From Cacajao melanocephalus (lineage: Eukaryota; Chordata; Mammalia; Primates; Pitheciidae): a stretch of DNA of 64,000 nucleotides. A program made the position numbers and the translations under genes. Position 1 is the first letter of the stretch. Each line of letters starts with the position of its first letter. Below are positions 30,089-43,000 of this stretch, piece after piece. The stretch spans positions 1 through 64,000 of the forward strand of contig CAUYLG010021616.1 of NCBI GenBank assembly GCA_963573385.1, given 5' to 3'. The notes under the pieces are model-generated. The model was not told where the DNA came from. It searched no databases and saw only the letters and a list, made by a program, of their open reading frames with translations.

Positions 30089-31231
30089 ATGTCCTACAAA
30101 CCCATCGCCCCCGCCCCCAGCAGCACCCCTGGCTCCAGCACCCCTGGGCCGGGCACCCCGGTCCCTACAGGTGAGGATCCAGCTCCACCCCTGCTCGCCT
30201 GCCGGGCGGTCGAGGTCTCGAAGAGAAGACGGCCTGAGTTCTGCAATACTGGGCCTGCCGCCTACCCCTCGCTGAGCCTCAGTTTGCTGGCCTGTGAAAT
30301 GGGCGTGGTCATGTAAGGGCTTGTAGGTGGAGCACAGGGGGAGGGATTTGTCCCTGAAGTTGATCAGCACGGAACGAAGCATCCTTTGGAGGGAATCGGG
30401 CGAACCCGGTCCTGGGCTTGGAAAAGCAGGGAGGCGCGTCCCTGCCCGGCGCTGACCTCTTACTCGCGCCTGTTGCTGCAGGAAGCGTGCCGTCGCCGTC
30501 GGGCTCAGTGCCAGGAGCTGCCGCCCCTTTCAGACCGCTGTTTAACGACTTTGGACCGCCTTCCATGGGCTATGTGCAGGTGAGTGGGGCCAAAGGCTTG
30601 CTTATGGATGGGGACTGGAGTCCCCTTCCCTGCCAGGTGCCTGAGCTCACTGCCCTGTTCTCTTTTGACATAGGCGATGAAGCCACCCGGCGCCCAGGGT
30701 TCCCAGAGCACCTACACGGACCTGCTGTCGGTCATAGAGGAGATGGGCAAAGAGATCCGGCCCACCTATGCTGGCAGCAAGAGTGCCATGGAGCGCCTGA
30801 AGAGAGGTAAGTGAGGCCAGGCCGCCCTGCCCTGCTCCCCTGCTCGGGAAGCTGACACTGAACTCTCCTTCATTAGGGAAGTAAGGACATCTGAGGCCAC
30901 CTGAGCCACGCCTAGACTAGGGCCAGTATTACTATGCAGAGAGGTATTTTGAATTGAAATTGAGTCCATTTCCAGGGAAGAGCCTGGGAATTTGTATTTC
31001 AACAGGGCCACCTTGAGGATTAGCCAAATCTCTAATCTCATCTCGCCATCATTAGATTTGAATTTCTCTTGCGGAAAGGAAAGGGAGTGGGGAGGCAGTG
31101 GTGGTCCTCCGGAGGGCGGGGGTGGGGCTATGGAGGGTTGCTGAGACCCCACCCGACCCCCAGGTATCATCCATGCCCGGGCCCTAGTCAGAGAGTGCCT
31201 GGCAGAGACAGAGCGGAACGCCCGCACGTAA
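30089..31231 (+). CDS. CDK2AP2: CDK2-associated protein 2 (DOC-1-related), four coding exons
   Basis: Exons 30089-30170, 30482-30579, 30674-30806 and 31164-31231 have GT-AG borders. They give 126 codons plus stop, the known length. The start context is purine at -3. Residues 1-60 are a proline/serine/threonine-rich disordered segment ([18 protein letters not shown]). Residues 61-126 form the conserved DOC-1 fold ([20 protein letters not shown], then [21 protein letters not shown]). The paralogue CDK2AP1 binds CDK2 and is a NuRD complex subunit; CDK2AP2 can pair with it and affects G1/S progression and microtubule behaviour. The C-terminal helix is the dimer-forming part. The sequence seems unchanged from the human protein as I recall it, so the gene is under strong constraint. 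Confidence 0.98.
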
Positions 31232-31653
31232 CAGGAAGCGCCTCGGCCTCAGCGTCTGGACCTTTCCCGGCCACTGCAGAGCACCCACTTCTCCCTGGCC
31301 ATCATCCCGAGTTGCACTAACCATCCTGGGCTTCCTGTCCTGTGTCCCTTGGTGGGTGCCCTCCAGGAACCAAAGGGCGGCTCTCCAGGTGGCAGCACTA
31401 AGGACGCCCCCCCCCCCAAAAAGAGTTAGCAGCGAGGTCCCTGTGAGTACCGCCCATGACCTGCCGACAGTGTTGCCCACTGGAACTTTCTGTGGCCCCC
31501 ACCGCTCAGCCCCTCCCAGCACTTCTCCCACTTCGTCCCGAGCCTCCTTCTCTCCCAGCAAGGGCTCAGGCCTGGCACCTGCTTGCCTTGTGTCCTGGGC
31601 CATAGCGACTCTTTTCTCTGTGTGTCTTTTGCTAAATATGCCCTTTTTATATT

Positions 31654-31659
31654 AATAAA
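31654..31659 (+). terminator. CDK2AP2: CDK2AP2 polyadenylation signal
   Basis: AATAAA about 420 bases after the stop codon, in an AT-rich patch; no competing signal lies before it. Confidence 0.9.
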
Positions 31660-31699
31660 AGATGATTTGGAGTTGTGCTCTCAGCTCTGAGCCTTTCTG

Positions 31700-32640
31700 G
31701 GTCTGGTTCTTTAGCTAAGCCTGGGTGGGCCAGGCAGAGAAGGAAGAGGAGACTAGGGGTGGGGAGGGTGTGACTGAACGGGGTTTGACTTGCCTCTGCG
31801 GGCCACAGGCCTCCTGTGGGACCCGGGCCCTCTCCCGCCCCAGCCCTGACGCTGAGATCCCTGGGCCTTCCTGTGGTGCCACCAGGGGGCAGATCAGGGC
31901 CTGGCTGCTTCCACAGCCCTTGGCGCTGTGGGCAGCCTGGGCCTGGAGGGCGCTTCCTCTGGATTGGCGGTGATGCCTGGCAGCATGGAAATGCCAGTTC
32001 ACGTAAGCCACTCCCTCACACGCCCTAATGCCCTGACAACACCCCAGCCTCTGAATCAGCCCTGAAGGTCTCTGACTCCTCAGAGAGAATGCGCACTGCT
32101 ACTTCCAGCACTCGGCCTCAGAGTCAAGGGGAGAGGCTGGCGGGTGCTGCCGTCACCGCCGCACCACCTGCAGCAGGCTGGGTGCGATCCCAGGAGCCCA
32201 GCCTTGGGGTTCCTTGGGGTGCCTCGCCCTTTGCCCAGACTCCCGGTGGCTGGGTCGCCGGACTTGTGGACCCGGAAGGCAGAGGTGGGGGAGGCTTTGT
32301 GGCACCACGCAGGGGCTAGCCCAGCCACTCAGAATGACAGCCCGTTTCTGCCTGGGTGTGTAGCTGGGTGACCGTAGAGGCCCGGGGGCCCTGGAGCTCA
32401 GCCCTAGGTGGAGGCACATCAGAGCCACCAGCGTCTGCCTAGACTTTGGTGGGGAGGCATTTCCTCTACCCTGGGTCCCAGGTCCAAGGACTGCAGAGGG
32501 TGAGGAGAGGAGAGTGGGCCTGGGACACGCCCCCCCATATGAAACTCCACCCCTTCACTGCCCATAGGAGGGCCCGGCCAGGGTGGAGATAGGAACTATG
32601 AGTCTTTAGGGACCCCAAACAAAACAGAGGGACTAAGAAG
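31700..32640. other. Intergenic spacer CDK2AP2-PITPNM1
   Basis: Unique sequence without repeats or an identifiable gene. Short GC-rich open frames on both strands are uninformative. Confidence 0.5.
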
Positions 32641-32689
32641 TGCCAGAATTTAGGCAATGCCTCTTCCCCACTGCCCGGGGGAAGGAAGG

Positions 32690-34010
32690 CAGGGGCCTGC
32701 CTCCGCTGCAGGCGGGGCTGCCCGGACCCCGCCGGAGTGGGGAGGGCCAGGCCGGGCCCAGGAAGGGGGCGGGGCGGCCGCAGTGACGCGGCGGGCGGCG
32801 GGGAGGGACTGCAGGGGCGCCGGCGGGCGGATCGAGAGGAAGGTCGGGGCCATGGGCCGGCACTGCGCCTCTGGAGGGTCCGGCCACCGCTGGAACCCGA
32901 GGCCGGGGCTGGGGGCGCTCCGGGCTCCGACCCACGGGCCGGCTGGCCCTGCCCGGGCTGGGTGAGGGGTGCCTGCCTCAAGCTAGAGGTGAGCCGGGAC
33001 GTCGGCAGGCGGGCCAAGAGCGCGGCAAGGGACCGGGAGGCCGGAGAGCAGAGGGAAGTGGGGACAACGGGGCCTCTAGCTTGCTCGCAGGGTGCGAGTG
33101 GGGGATGGAGGGGTGCCTGCAGCGGAACCGCTGTGCCAGCCCGGGGTGCGGGTGGGCGGAGCAGGTCTCCAGGGCCAGGGCCCACGGGATACCAAGTGGA
33201 GTCACTCTGACCTCAGCCTGAGGAGGGGTCACCCCCTGGGAGGAGGACGGGGTGGGTGCCTAGGCGCGTGGAAAGCCGGCAAGGGCCGGGGGTCCAGGAA
33301 GGATGCTGGGAGGGGGAGGTCGAGGACCCGGCTGCCCTCGATGGTGAGGAAGGCAGATCTAGGGGGCGGAGGGGATTCCTGGTCCCGGAAGGTAGGTTCG
33401 GTTGCAGGGCGTGGGGGAACCTGGCAGAGATGCTGGGCGCACGGGGCCACTCCGCGCAGAGACACCCGGGAAACAAGGTTCTAGGTGAACGTCCAAGAGT
33501 GGGGGACCCGGGACCCCGCCGACTCCGGGAAGGGGAAGCAGGGGGCGGGTCCCCGAGGGGCCGGTCGCGGAAGGCGGGCCCGGAAGGAGGGGCCCCGGGG
33601 CTCCGGGGGGCGCGCCCCCGAGGGATGCTATTTCCCAGGATTAAGAAGTGGCCGCAGCGGGAGAGGCGAGGTGGCCCTCCCGCCCGCCGGCCGGAGCCTG
33701 GCACTCCGGGGGGCCCGCGTCAGCGCGCGGTTGCCTTGGCGACGGGCGGGCGGGGGGCGGGGGCTGCGAGAAAAAGAGGTCAGCGCTCAGCTTCGCTGCG
33801 GCTCCGGGCCCCGGCGGCGCGGGCGGTGGCGCTGGGCTCACCTCTGCCTCCCCCCGCGGCGGGCCCGGGCATGGGGTCCCGTGTCCCGAGCCCCTCGGCG
33901 GGCGCGCTGGGCTCGGGACCGCGCGCCGCCTCCCGGCACTGACGGCCGCGCCGTGCCCTGCGCCAGGAGCTGGAGTGGAGGCCGCGCGCGGCCCGCCGAG
34001 CGCCTTCAGG
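32690..34010 (+). promoter_or_regulatory. PITPNM1: PITPNM1 CpG island promoter and 5' UTR region
   Basis: A CpG-dense stretch with a GGGGCGGGGC-type box near 32767. A candidate non-coding first exon ends at 32998 in a consensus donor (AGAG|GTGAGC). The coding exon has a good acceptor at about 33965 (GCCCTGCGCCAG|GAGC) followed by 45 bases of 5' UTR. A second CpG peak at about 33500-33950 could be an alternative promoter. First-exon limits are inferred. Confidence 0.6.
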
Positions 34011-37000
34011 ATGCTCATCAAGGAATACCACATTCTGCTGCCCATGAGCCTAGACGAGTACCAGGTGGCCCAGCTCTACATGATCCAGGTGAGGGCCGCG
34101 GGGAGAGGGCACCCGAGCAAGGGGTGGAGCCCCGCCGACCCCGCCAGCCCTGCTCCAGGGCTAGGACCCACTGGGAGCCCGGAGGAGGCGAGAGAGGCCC
34201 CCCTTCGGATGCAGGGATGGGGACGAGCTGTGGGTAGAAGGGCAGGAGGGCCCAGTGGCGCTTCCCACCCGCTAAGTGCCCAGCCCTCCTCTTATCTCCT
34301 GTAATCCTCCTGAGGATCTGTAATCCCATCGGGGAAGGAAAAAGCGCCCAGGAGGCGGCAAGAATGAGGAGAGGGGCCTCTGCGGCAGAGGAGGGCGGGA
34401 GCGGGTCTGGAGAGGTGCAGGGTCCTGGCCACCCCTGGAGGTCAGGGAGACGGGGTGAGGACCAGGCGCCAAACCTGGGGCAGGGACAGGGCAGCAAGGA
34501 TCGGAGGGCAAGGAGGCTCTGTGCTTGGGCAGTGAGAAGAGTGGGCCAGGGCAGGCCCTCAGCGGTGGCCAGGTTGGTGCAGGGTCTCAGAGTCCGCTCC
34601 AGATCTGTGCCCAGCACAGCAGGACCAGAGTCTCATAAAGCAAGAGGGCCTGGATCCCACCTCGGGGTTGAGAAGGCCAACTGGGCCCCAGAGCAATAGA
34701 AGGCAGGATCTGGGGGCTCTCAAGCTATGAGGGGTGTGGCAGGAGCTGGGAGTGGGAGGCAGCTAGGGCCTTCCAGAGAGGGAGGGGGCAGGGGCAGGGC
34801 CTCTGAGAACTGGAGACCCCTTTTCCTCTCCTTGTCCCTTCTCTCTTGCCAGCCAGCCTAGCCTCCTCGCCACCGTTGAGCACATCCAGGATGTGCTACC
34901 ACCTCAGGGCTGCACTGGCTTCCCCTGCCCTGAGCGCTCCCTCCTACCTCACCTCCTTCAAGTCGTGTTCAAGCCATGGTCACATTATGTTCTTAGCAAG
35001 GCCTTCCCTGACTATCTGATCAAAACTGCAGTCCTCAACCCTGATCACCCATACCCCACTAGGCTTTCTTTTCCCATAGCACTTAGCACCTTCTAACACA
35101 CCATATAACTTGATTTTTCCTTTTGTATGTCTCCTTCCACGAGAATGTAAGATTTACAAGGAGAGGGGTCTTTGTTCTATTTATCAATATATCTCAATTG
35201 ATATAATCCCAAACACCGCTGGGAGTGGAGCAGACACTGAATGAATGCTTGAATGACTGAGTTGAGTGCTGGGTTGCAGAGCCCATGTGGACTGGGCAGC
35301 ATCTGTGATTCTGATCCCAGGGAGCTTCGGTGGGGCAGGTCTGGTTTCAGGGAGTTGAAAAGGCTGGGACCAGGGCCCCAGAGCTGTGCAGAGCACCCAG
35401 CTGAACTGGGGATCCTAGATGCTGAGCTGGGGCTGAGCTCCCTGTTCTGCTTTGCCTTGGGCCACAGAAAAAGAGCCGGGAAGAGTCTAGTGGAGAGGGC
35501 AGCGGCGTGGAGATCCTGGCCAACCGGCCCTACACAGATGGGCCCGGGGGCAGCGGGCAGTACACACATAAGGTGTACCACGTGGGCTCCCACATCCCAG
35601 GCTGGTTCCGGGCACTGCTGCCCAAGGCTGCCCTGCAGGTAGAAGAGGAATCCTGGAACGCCTACCCCTACACTCGAACCCGGTGAGTGAGTGAGGTGGG
35701 CATGGTCTGGGGCCGAGAGGGGAGTAGCCCTGGTGAGTACAGCAGTGAGCCTCACCCATGCCCTCTGCCCAGGTACACCTGCCCCTTTGTGGAGAAATTC
35801 TCCATTGAAATTGAGACCTATTACCTGCCTGATGGGGGGCAGCAGCCGAATGTCTTCAACCTGAGTGGGGCTGAGAGGAGACAGCGCATCCTGGGTGAGG
35901 CCTGGAGCTATGGGGGGACCCTGGCGCCCCTCTCAGGCTCCCGGCTGCCTCAGCGGGCAGCCTCTGAGAAGTCCCAGCCCTCTCCAGGCCTTCTGTCCTA
36001 TCTGCAAAAGGACAGGAGCTGTCACCCAGTCCCAAGAGGGTACCAGGAGCAGGGGCTCAAAGGGACTGGCGCTGCTCAATACTTGCCGAACTCCCTCAGA
36101 CACCATCGACATCGTACGGGATGCGGTGGCCCCAGGCGAGTACAAAGCAGAAGAGGACCCCCGGCTGTACCGCTCGGTCAAGACAGGTCGAGGGCCACTG
36201 GCTGATGACTGGGCGAGGACGGCGGCGCAGACGGGGCCCCTTATGTGCGCCTATAAGCTGTGCAAGGTTGAGTTCCGCTATTGGGGCATGCAGGCCAAGA
36301 TCGAGCAGTTCATCCACGATGTAGGTGAGCACCCAGCCACGGGAGGCCCCACTGACCCAGCATGCCCCAGACCCCGTGTTTAGGGCCAGGGAGGCTCCCA
36401 TCCACTGAGGACACAGAAGCCAGAAGCCGTCATTTCCATTTGAGGTAGGGAGTACTAGGGCAGAGGTGGCTGCAAGGCCCAGCCGGGCATCCACAGAGCA
36501 GGAAGCTGGTAATGTGATCTACAAGGTCCATGCTGGCTCTGACATTCAGAAACGCTGCTGCTTCCATTAAGATTCTAAGATTCGCCATCATCCTGTGAGT
36601 TGGGTGAGACTTAGAGACTCTCAGGAAGGTGACCAGCTCCAACTGGCAGCATGCTAAGGGGTGCAGCTGAGGCTGTGACCCCGATGTCTTGCTTTCTGGG
36701 TTCCCCCCCGACCACAGCCCACTCCCAGTTTCTAGGATCCCAGCCTTTGGTCCTGGTGTCCAGGAGCCCCAGTCCCACACTTCCCCTCAACCTGACCCCG
36801 CCATACCTACAGCTCAGCCCTGCCTCAGCGCCCAGGTCATCTGCACACAGAGGGATGGTCCCTAGTGGGGGAGACCAGCGGCCTGGTTTCTGTCCCACTA
36901 CTGACCCCCATGGTACCTCCAGCAAGCCACTGGCCATCTCTGCACTTTCAATTTCTCTTCGGTAAATGAGGAAGAGGTTGGGTCAGATCTGAAGAGCTGA

Positions 37001-40000
37001 TGCTGACAGTGATTGCAGCACTCACACCCTTTGCTAATCACTTTCTGTGCAAGCTCTCCCTTAACACCCACAGCGCCCCACCAGGTAATGACAATTATTC
37101 CCATCTTACAGGTGAGGAAATTCAGCTTAGAGAATCATGTGGCCTCCTTGTCTTGCATTTGGAAAAATACCAAAAAGCACAAATAAGAAAAATTAAAATC
37201 ACCCACATATAGCCAGCCACTACTAAGATTCCGATAGATCTCCTTGCAGAGGTTTATCATTATCATTCAACCATCATTCCTTTATTTCCTAGATATTTAA
37301 GAGCTTCTAACTTTATTCTTCTGCTTAAGATAAAAATATCCCAGAATGGGTATCATCTTTCGCTACAACTTTCACTGACTGCCAACACTTCCATTAAGTA
37401 TTAACACCTTCATTAACCATCAACAATTTCATTAACTGTTAACACCTTCATTGACTGTTAATTCCTCAGAAGTCAACAGGAAGCCAGCCAAAAGCAAGAA
37501 CAAGCATCGATCCCTGCTTCTGGAGTGACGGGGTGGGGACAGTGCTGAGAGTTAGGGTGTGCAGAGAGACAGAAAAGGCAGTAGGCAGGGAGGGAGTCAG
37601 GCAGGAAGGCAAATGCCCCACTTTCCACTCCCATTCCTGGACTGCACTGGCCCTGCCCTACTTTGTGGCTCTGGGTGGGTGGTGTGCCCAGGGGAGCCAT
37701 TACCCAACCTCAAGGCTGGGCATGTGGCTGTGGTGGCAGGGAAGCAGGGGGAGGGGCACAGTTCTGATGCCTGGGCACCTGCAGGTCTGCGTCGGGTGAT
37801 GCTGCGGGCCCACCGCCAGGCCTGGTGCTGGCAGGACGAGTGGACAGAGCTGAGCATGGCTGACATCCGGGCACTGGAAGACGAGACTGCTCGAATGCTG
37901 GCCCAGCGCATGGCCAAGTGCAACACAGGCAGTGAGGGACCCGAGGTCCAGCCCCCGGGGAAACCAAGCACCGAGGCCCGGTCTGGGACCAGCAACACTG
38001 GCACCCCCGATGGGCCTGAGGCCCCCCCTGGCCCAGATGCCTCCCCCGATGCCAGCTTTGGGAAGCAGTGGTCCTCATCTTCCCGTTCCTCCTACTCATC
38101 CCAACACGGAGGTGAGGCTGGGGCACAGGGATGGGAGGCGCGACCCTCCCCAGGCTGGGCTCCCCGGGCTGAGGCTGAGGCAGAGCCGGCCCGGCAGGGG
38201 CTGTGTCTCCCCAGAGCCTGTCCGAGTGGCGCATGCAGAACATCGCCCGAGACTCCGAGAACAGCTCCGAGGAAGAGTTCTTTGATGCCCACGGTCAGCA
38301 CCGAGGCCCTTTCTGGGAGTGGGGCTGTCCCCCAGCAGCTCCTCCCACCCCATGACACAGCCCCCTGTCCCCTCAGAAGGCTTCTCGGACAGTGAGGAGG
38401 TCTTCCCCAAGGAGATGACCAAGTGGAACTCCAATGACTTCATTGACGCCTTTGCCTCCCCAATGGAGGCAGAGGGGACGCCAGGTAAAGATCCCGATCC
38501 CGCCTAGGATACTGGCCCCTGCACCCACATACAGCAGGCCACAAGTTTAATGGCATCTTAAGATGAAAGTCCATCTGAAGAGGTGCTCATTAAATACACA
38601 GATGAATAACAGATGGGTGGGTGAATGGACGGATGGATGGGCAGGTGGGTGGGTGGATGGATGGATGGATGGAGAAATGGATGGATGGGTGAGTGGGTGG
38701 GTGGATGGATGGTTGAATGGATAGATGGATGGATGGATAAATGGATGGATGGATGGGTGGATGGATGGGTGGGTGGGTGGTTCGGTGGGGGGATAGATAA
38801 ATGGATGGATGGGTGGTTCGGGGATGGATGGATGGGTGAGTGGAAAGATGGATGATTAGAATGTAGTCAAGATTCACACACAGCACAAAGACTGAAGGAA
38901 TTAACCTGGACTCCCTGAAACCTTCATGGGAGTGGTGATGTTTCTGCTGGCTTTGGAAGGCCTGGGCCGGCGCCGTCCAGCAGAACTTCTAAGTCCGTGT
39001 TGCCCAAGGCGATAGCCACCAGCCACACTGGCTCTCAGGCACTGAAAATGGGGCCAGTGTGACTGAGGAACTGAAGTTTTCATGCATTATATTTTGATTC
39101 ATTTGAATTTAAATAGCTACTTTCATGGCTAATGGCTACCACGTTGGCCAGGGCAGGGTTGGAGCAGTTTGCCAGGCAAACAGGCATTGTGTGGAGAGGC
39201 GGCCCTGACTGCGGTAGGACCCGTCGGGGCAAAGGCCTGGACATGCAGACTGACCTGGGAGAGTTGGTGGGAGAAGTTTAGAGGAAGGCAGGGACTTGGG
39301 GCCTCAGGCAGACACCGGAACTGGGGTGCCTGAGGTGCCAGATGGGGGGATCCCCGTGATCCTCTCCATCCTTCTCACTGGCTTTCCTTGCACTGCAGAG
39401 CCTGGAGCCGAGGCAGCTAAAGGCATTGAGGATGGGGCCCAAGCACCCAGGGACTCAGAGGCGAGTATGGTCGGCCACCCTATGTCAAAGCTCCCCCTAC
39501 TCACTGGCCTGGCCACTGCTGTGACACCCATGGCACCTCACTGTGCCCCCCAGGGCCCGGATGGAGCTGGGGAGCTGGGGGCTGAGGCATGCGCAGTCCA
39601 CGCCCTCTTCCTCATCCTGCACAGCGGCAACATCCTGGACTCAGGCCCTGGAGACACCAACTCCAAGCAGGCGGATGTGCAGACACTCAGCTCGGCCTTC
39701 GAGGCCGTCACCCGCATCCACTTCCCTGAGGCCTTGGGCCACGTGGCTCTGCGACTGGTGCCCTGTCCACCCATCTGTGCTGCTGCCTACGCCCTTGTCT
39801 CCAAGTACTAGCCACAGGTGGAAGGGTGGGGAACTCCTAGGATCAGGGAGGCCTTGGGGCAGGGAAGGGGGGAAGGGGTCAGGAAGCCAGACACCTGGGT
39901 CGGTCGCTCGCATGGCTGGACCTGTTCTGGGGAATGCTTCCATTTCAATTTCCTTTTGGGACTGACACTCCCCACAAAGGACCCACAGAGCCAGAGCTTG

Positions 40001-43000
40001 CCAGCAGGCCCAGGGGACTTGGGCGGCAGGAGTGGGTCTGGAAGCCCCCCACCCACCAGCACGTTCCTTCCTCCTGCAGCCTGAGCCCCTACAGCCATGA
40101 TGGCGACAGTCTGTCCCGCTCCCAAGACCACATTCCGCTGGCCGCCCTGCCACTGCTGGCCACCTCGTCCTCCCGCTACCAGGGTGCTGTGGCCGCCGTC
40201 ATTGCCCGCACCAACCAGGCCTACTCAGCCTTCCTGCGCTCACCTGAGGGCACTGGCTTCTGTGGGCAGGTCAGCGGTGAGGGACATTCCATCTGCTGCC
40301 CTCCACTGCAGCCCACCCTGGGGGTGAGGATAAGCCTCTCCTGATGGTGCCCCTGCTCCCACCCAGGTGGTGCTGATTGGAGACGGTGTTGGTGGCATCC
40401 TGGGCTTTGATGCCCTCTGCCACAGTGCCAACGTGGGCACCGGGAGTCGGGGAAGCAGCCGCCGTGGGAGCATGGTCAGTATAGCCAAACCCATCCTCCT
40501 GAGGAGCAGGGAGTCCCTCTCCATCTCTAGGTCTTTGCCCCCTGGAATGGCAACCCCTCTGCCAGCAGGCAGGTCCTCTGCTGCCCCGCCAGTTCATGTC
40601 CTCTCTGGAATTTTGTTCTGCCCAATCCTTAAGCCTCCTCGCTTTGAAGTAAGTAGAATTCGAATGGTCCCACGCCTGAGGATGTTTCTGTCCCCTGTTC
40701 CATCCAGAACAATGAGCTGCTCTCTCCGGAGGTCGGCCCAGTGCGGGACCCCCTGGCAGATGGCATGGAAAGGCTGGGTCGGGCCAGCCCAGAACCCTCA
40801 GCCCTGCCTGCCCAGCGCATCACCAGCGACATGGCCAGTTCTGAGCCTGAGGGCTCTCAGAACAGGTGATGTCCCTGCCCCATCACTCCTGCCCTGGGCA
40901 CATGCTGGACTACAGAGGCAGCAGCACTGAGCACCCCTCCTCCCCTACAGCCTTCAGGCAGCCTCAGCAACCGCCTCTTCCGGGGAGCCCTGGCGGGCAA
41001 GCACGGCCTCCTGCCCACCTGCTGCCACTTCCGAGGCGCCTGACGGCCCCAGCAGCACTGCCCGCCTCGACTTCAAGGTCTCTGGCTTCTTCCTGTTCGG
41101 CTCCCCACTGGGCCTGGTGCTGGCTCTGCGCAAAACTGTGATGCCCGCCCTGGAGGGTGAGCCCAGGGGTTACGGGGGCACCTCTAGTGTCTGTCTGCCC
41201 CTTCCTTCCCACCTCCCCTGGCCTTCCCACGCACCTGAGGCACAGGAAGCTTTCCCACTGTACTAATTCAAAGGCCTGGCTAGAGAAGGGGAGCCTGAGG
41301 CCCAGAAAGAAGGGACTCACCAAGGGTGAGTCTCCTGAAGCCACTGGGAGGAGCTTCACACCCAAGGCATGTTCTGCACGAGAAGGGGTCCAGCGGGCGC
41401 ACAGGAAACACTTCCTCCTGGATCATGACAGCAAATCGAAGCCTCTGCCCTCTTCTCAGCACTTTTTTTTTTTTTTTTGAGACAGAGTTTCACTCTGTCA
41501 CCCAGGCTGGAGTGCCAGTGGCCCAATCTTGGCTTACGGCAACCTCCAACCTCCTGGGTTCAAGCGATTCTCCTGCCTCAGCATCCCAAGTACCTAGGAT
41601 TACAGGTACCTCCCACCATGGCCAGCTAATTTATGTAGTGTTTTTTTAGTAGAGATAGAGTTTCACCATGTTGGCCAGGCTGGTCTCAAACTCCTGACCT
41701 CAGATGATCCACCCACCTCTGCCTCCCAGTGCTGGGATTCAGTAGAGGCGGAGTTTTGCCATGTTGGCCAGGCTGGTCTCGAACTCCTGACCTCAAGTGA
41801 TCAGCCTACCTCTGCCTCCCACAGTACTGGGATTCCAGGCATGAGGCACCACACCCTGCCCCTGTCTCGCTTTAAGCAAGGCCCTACTGACTTCCCGGGG
41901 AGTACAGTTTGAGAAGTGCTGGCTCAGGGTCACTGGACATCAGGGTGCTGCTCCCACACCTCTGCCTCCCAGAGGGCCCAGCTGAAACCCCCACCCCACA
42001 GTCTTTCTCTATCTTCTGGGTACCCAGTGGCCCAGATGCGCCCAGCCTGTGAGCAGATCTATAACTTCTTCCACGCGGCTGACCCCTGCGCCTCACGCCT
42101 TGAGCCCCTGCTGGCCCCACAGTTCCAGGCCATCGCCCCACTGACTGTGCCGCGCTACCAGAAGTTCCCCCTGGGAGACGGCTCATCCCTGCTGCTGGGT
42201 ATGCCCCCAAACAAGATAAAGGGGAGGAGGAAGAGGGCACCCACAGGGAGGGAGGAGGTAGCAGAAGGCATGAGGTGGCTCCCACAATACGGGAAACCTC
42301 TCAGGCCACCAATCCCAGGACCAAGAGCCTCTTCCCCTGTGGGGGTCTGGATCCCCAGGATCCTCTCACCATCTGGGCCCAGAAGTCGGGTGGGGGAGGT
42401 TCGCCAAGCTAGGGTGGCCCTGGGCAGCATGATGCTGGTGGGCTGCTGTGCGAGCCGCCAGTGTGTGTGTCGTGCTGCATCTGTGGGGGTGCGCGGCAGG
42501 CATGTATTAGGGGGCATGCCCAAGTGTGCATGGGCCAAGCGGGCCTGTGTTGGGCACAGCTGTGCACTGTTTGGGGCAGTGGCAACAGGCATTCTGGCAG
42601 GAATGCACTGGCCACTGGTCTAGCTGAGGGGAGAGAATGCCACAGTGCACTCTCAGCCAGGACCTGGCATGAGGGGCCACAGGGAAGATGGCGAAGGTGC
42701 GGGGAGCCCCGGGTGAGAAGACAGGAGAGCCACCCGGCCGGCCCCTGCTGAGCTTGCCCTCCCTCTCCCAGCCGACACTCTGCAGACGCACTCCGGCCTC
42801 TTTCTGGAGGAGCTGGAGATGTTGGTGCCCTCAACACCCACCTCTACTAGCGGTGCCTTCTGGAAGGGCAGTGAGTTAGGCACTGAGCCCCCAGCCCAGC
42901 CAGCCGCCCCCAGCACCACCAGTGAGGTGGTTAAGAGTAAGTCAGCCAGCCTGGGCAGTCCAAACTGGGGGTGCGGGAGGCTCAGATACCACCTCCCAAG

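Noticed and set aside
33485..34237. 250-codon plus-strand open frame over the PITPNM1 first coding exon
   Set aside because: It is in the wrong frame relative to [11 protein letters not shown] and reads through introns; a GC-rich shadow.
38213..38222. Alternative splice acceptor (CTCCCCAG|AGCCTG) in PITPNM1
   Set aside because: Using it would shift the frame by 17 bases; the upstream acceptor at 38197 keeps the known protein.
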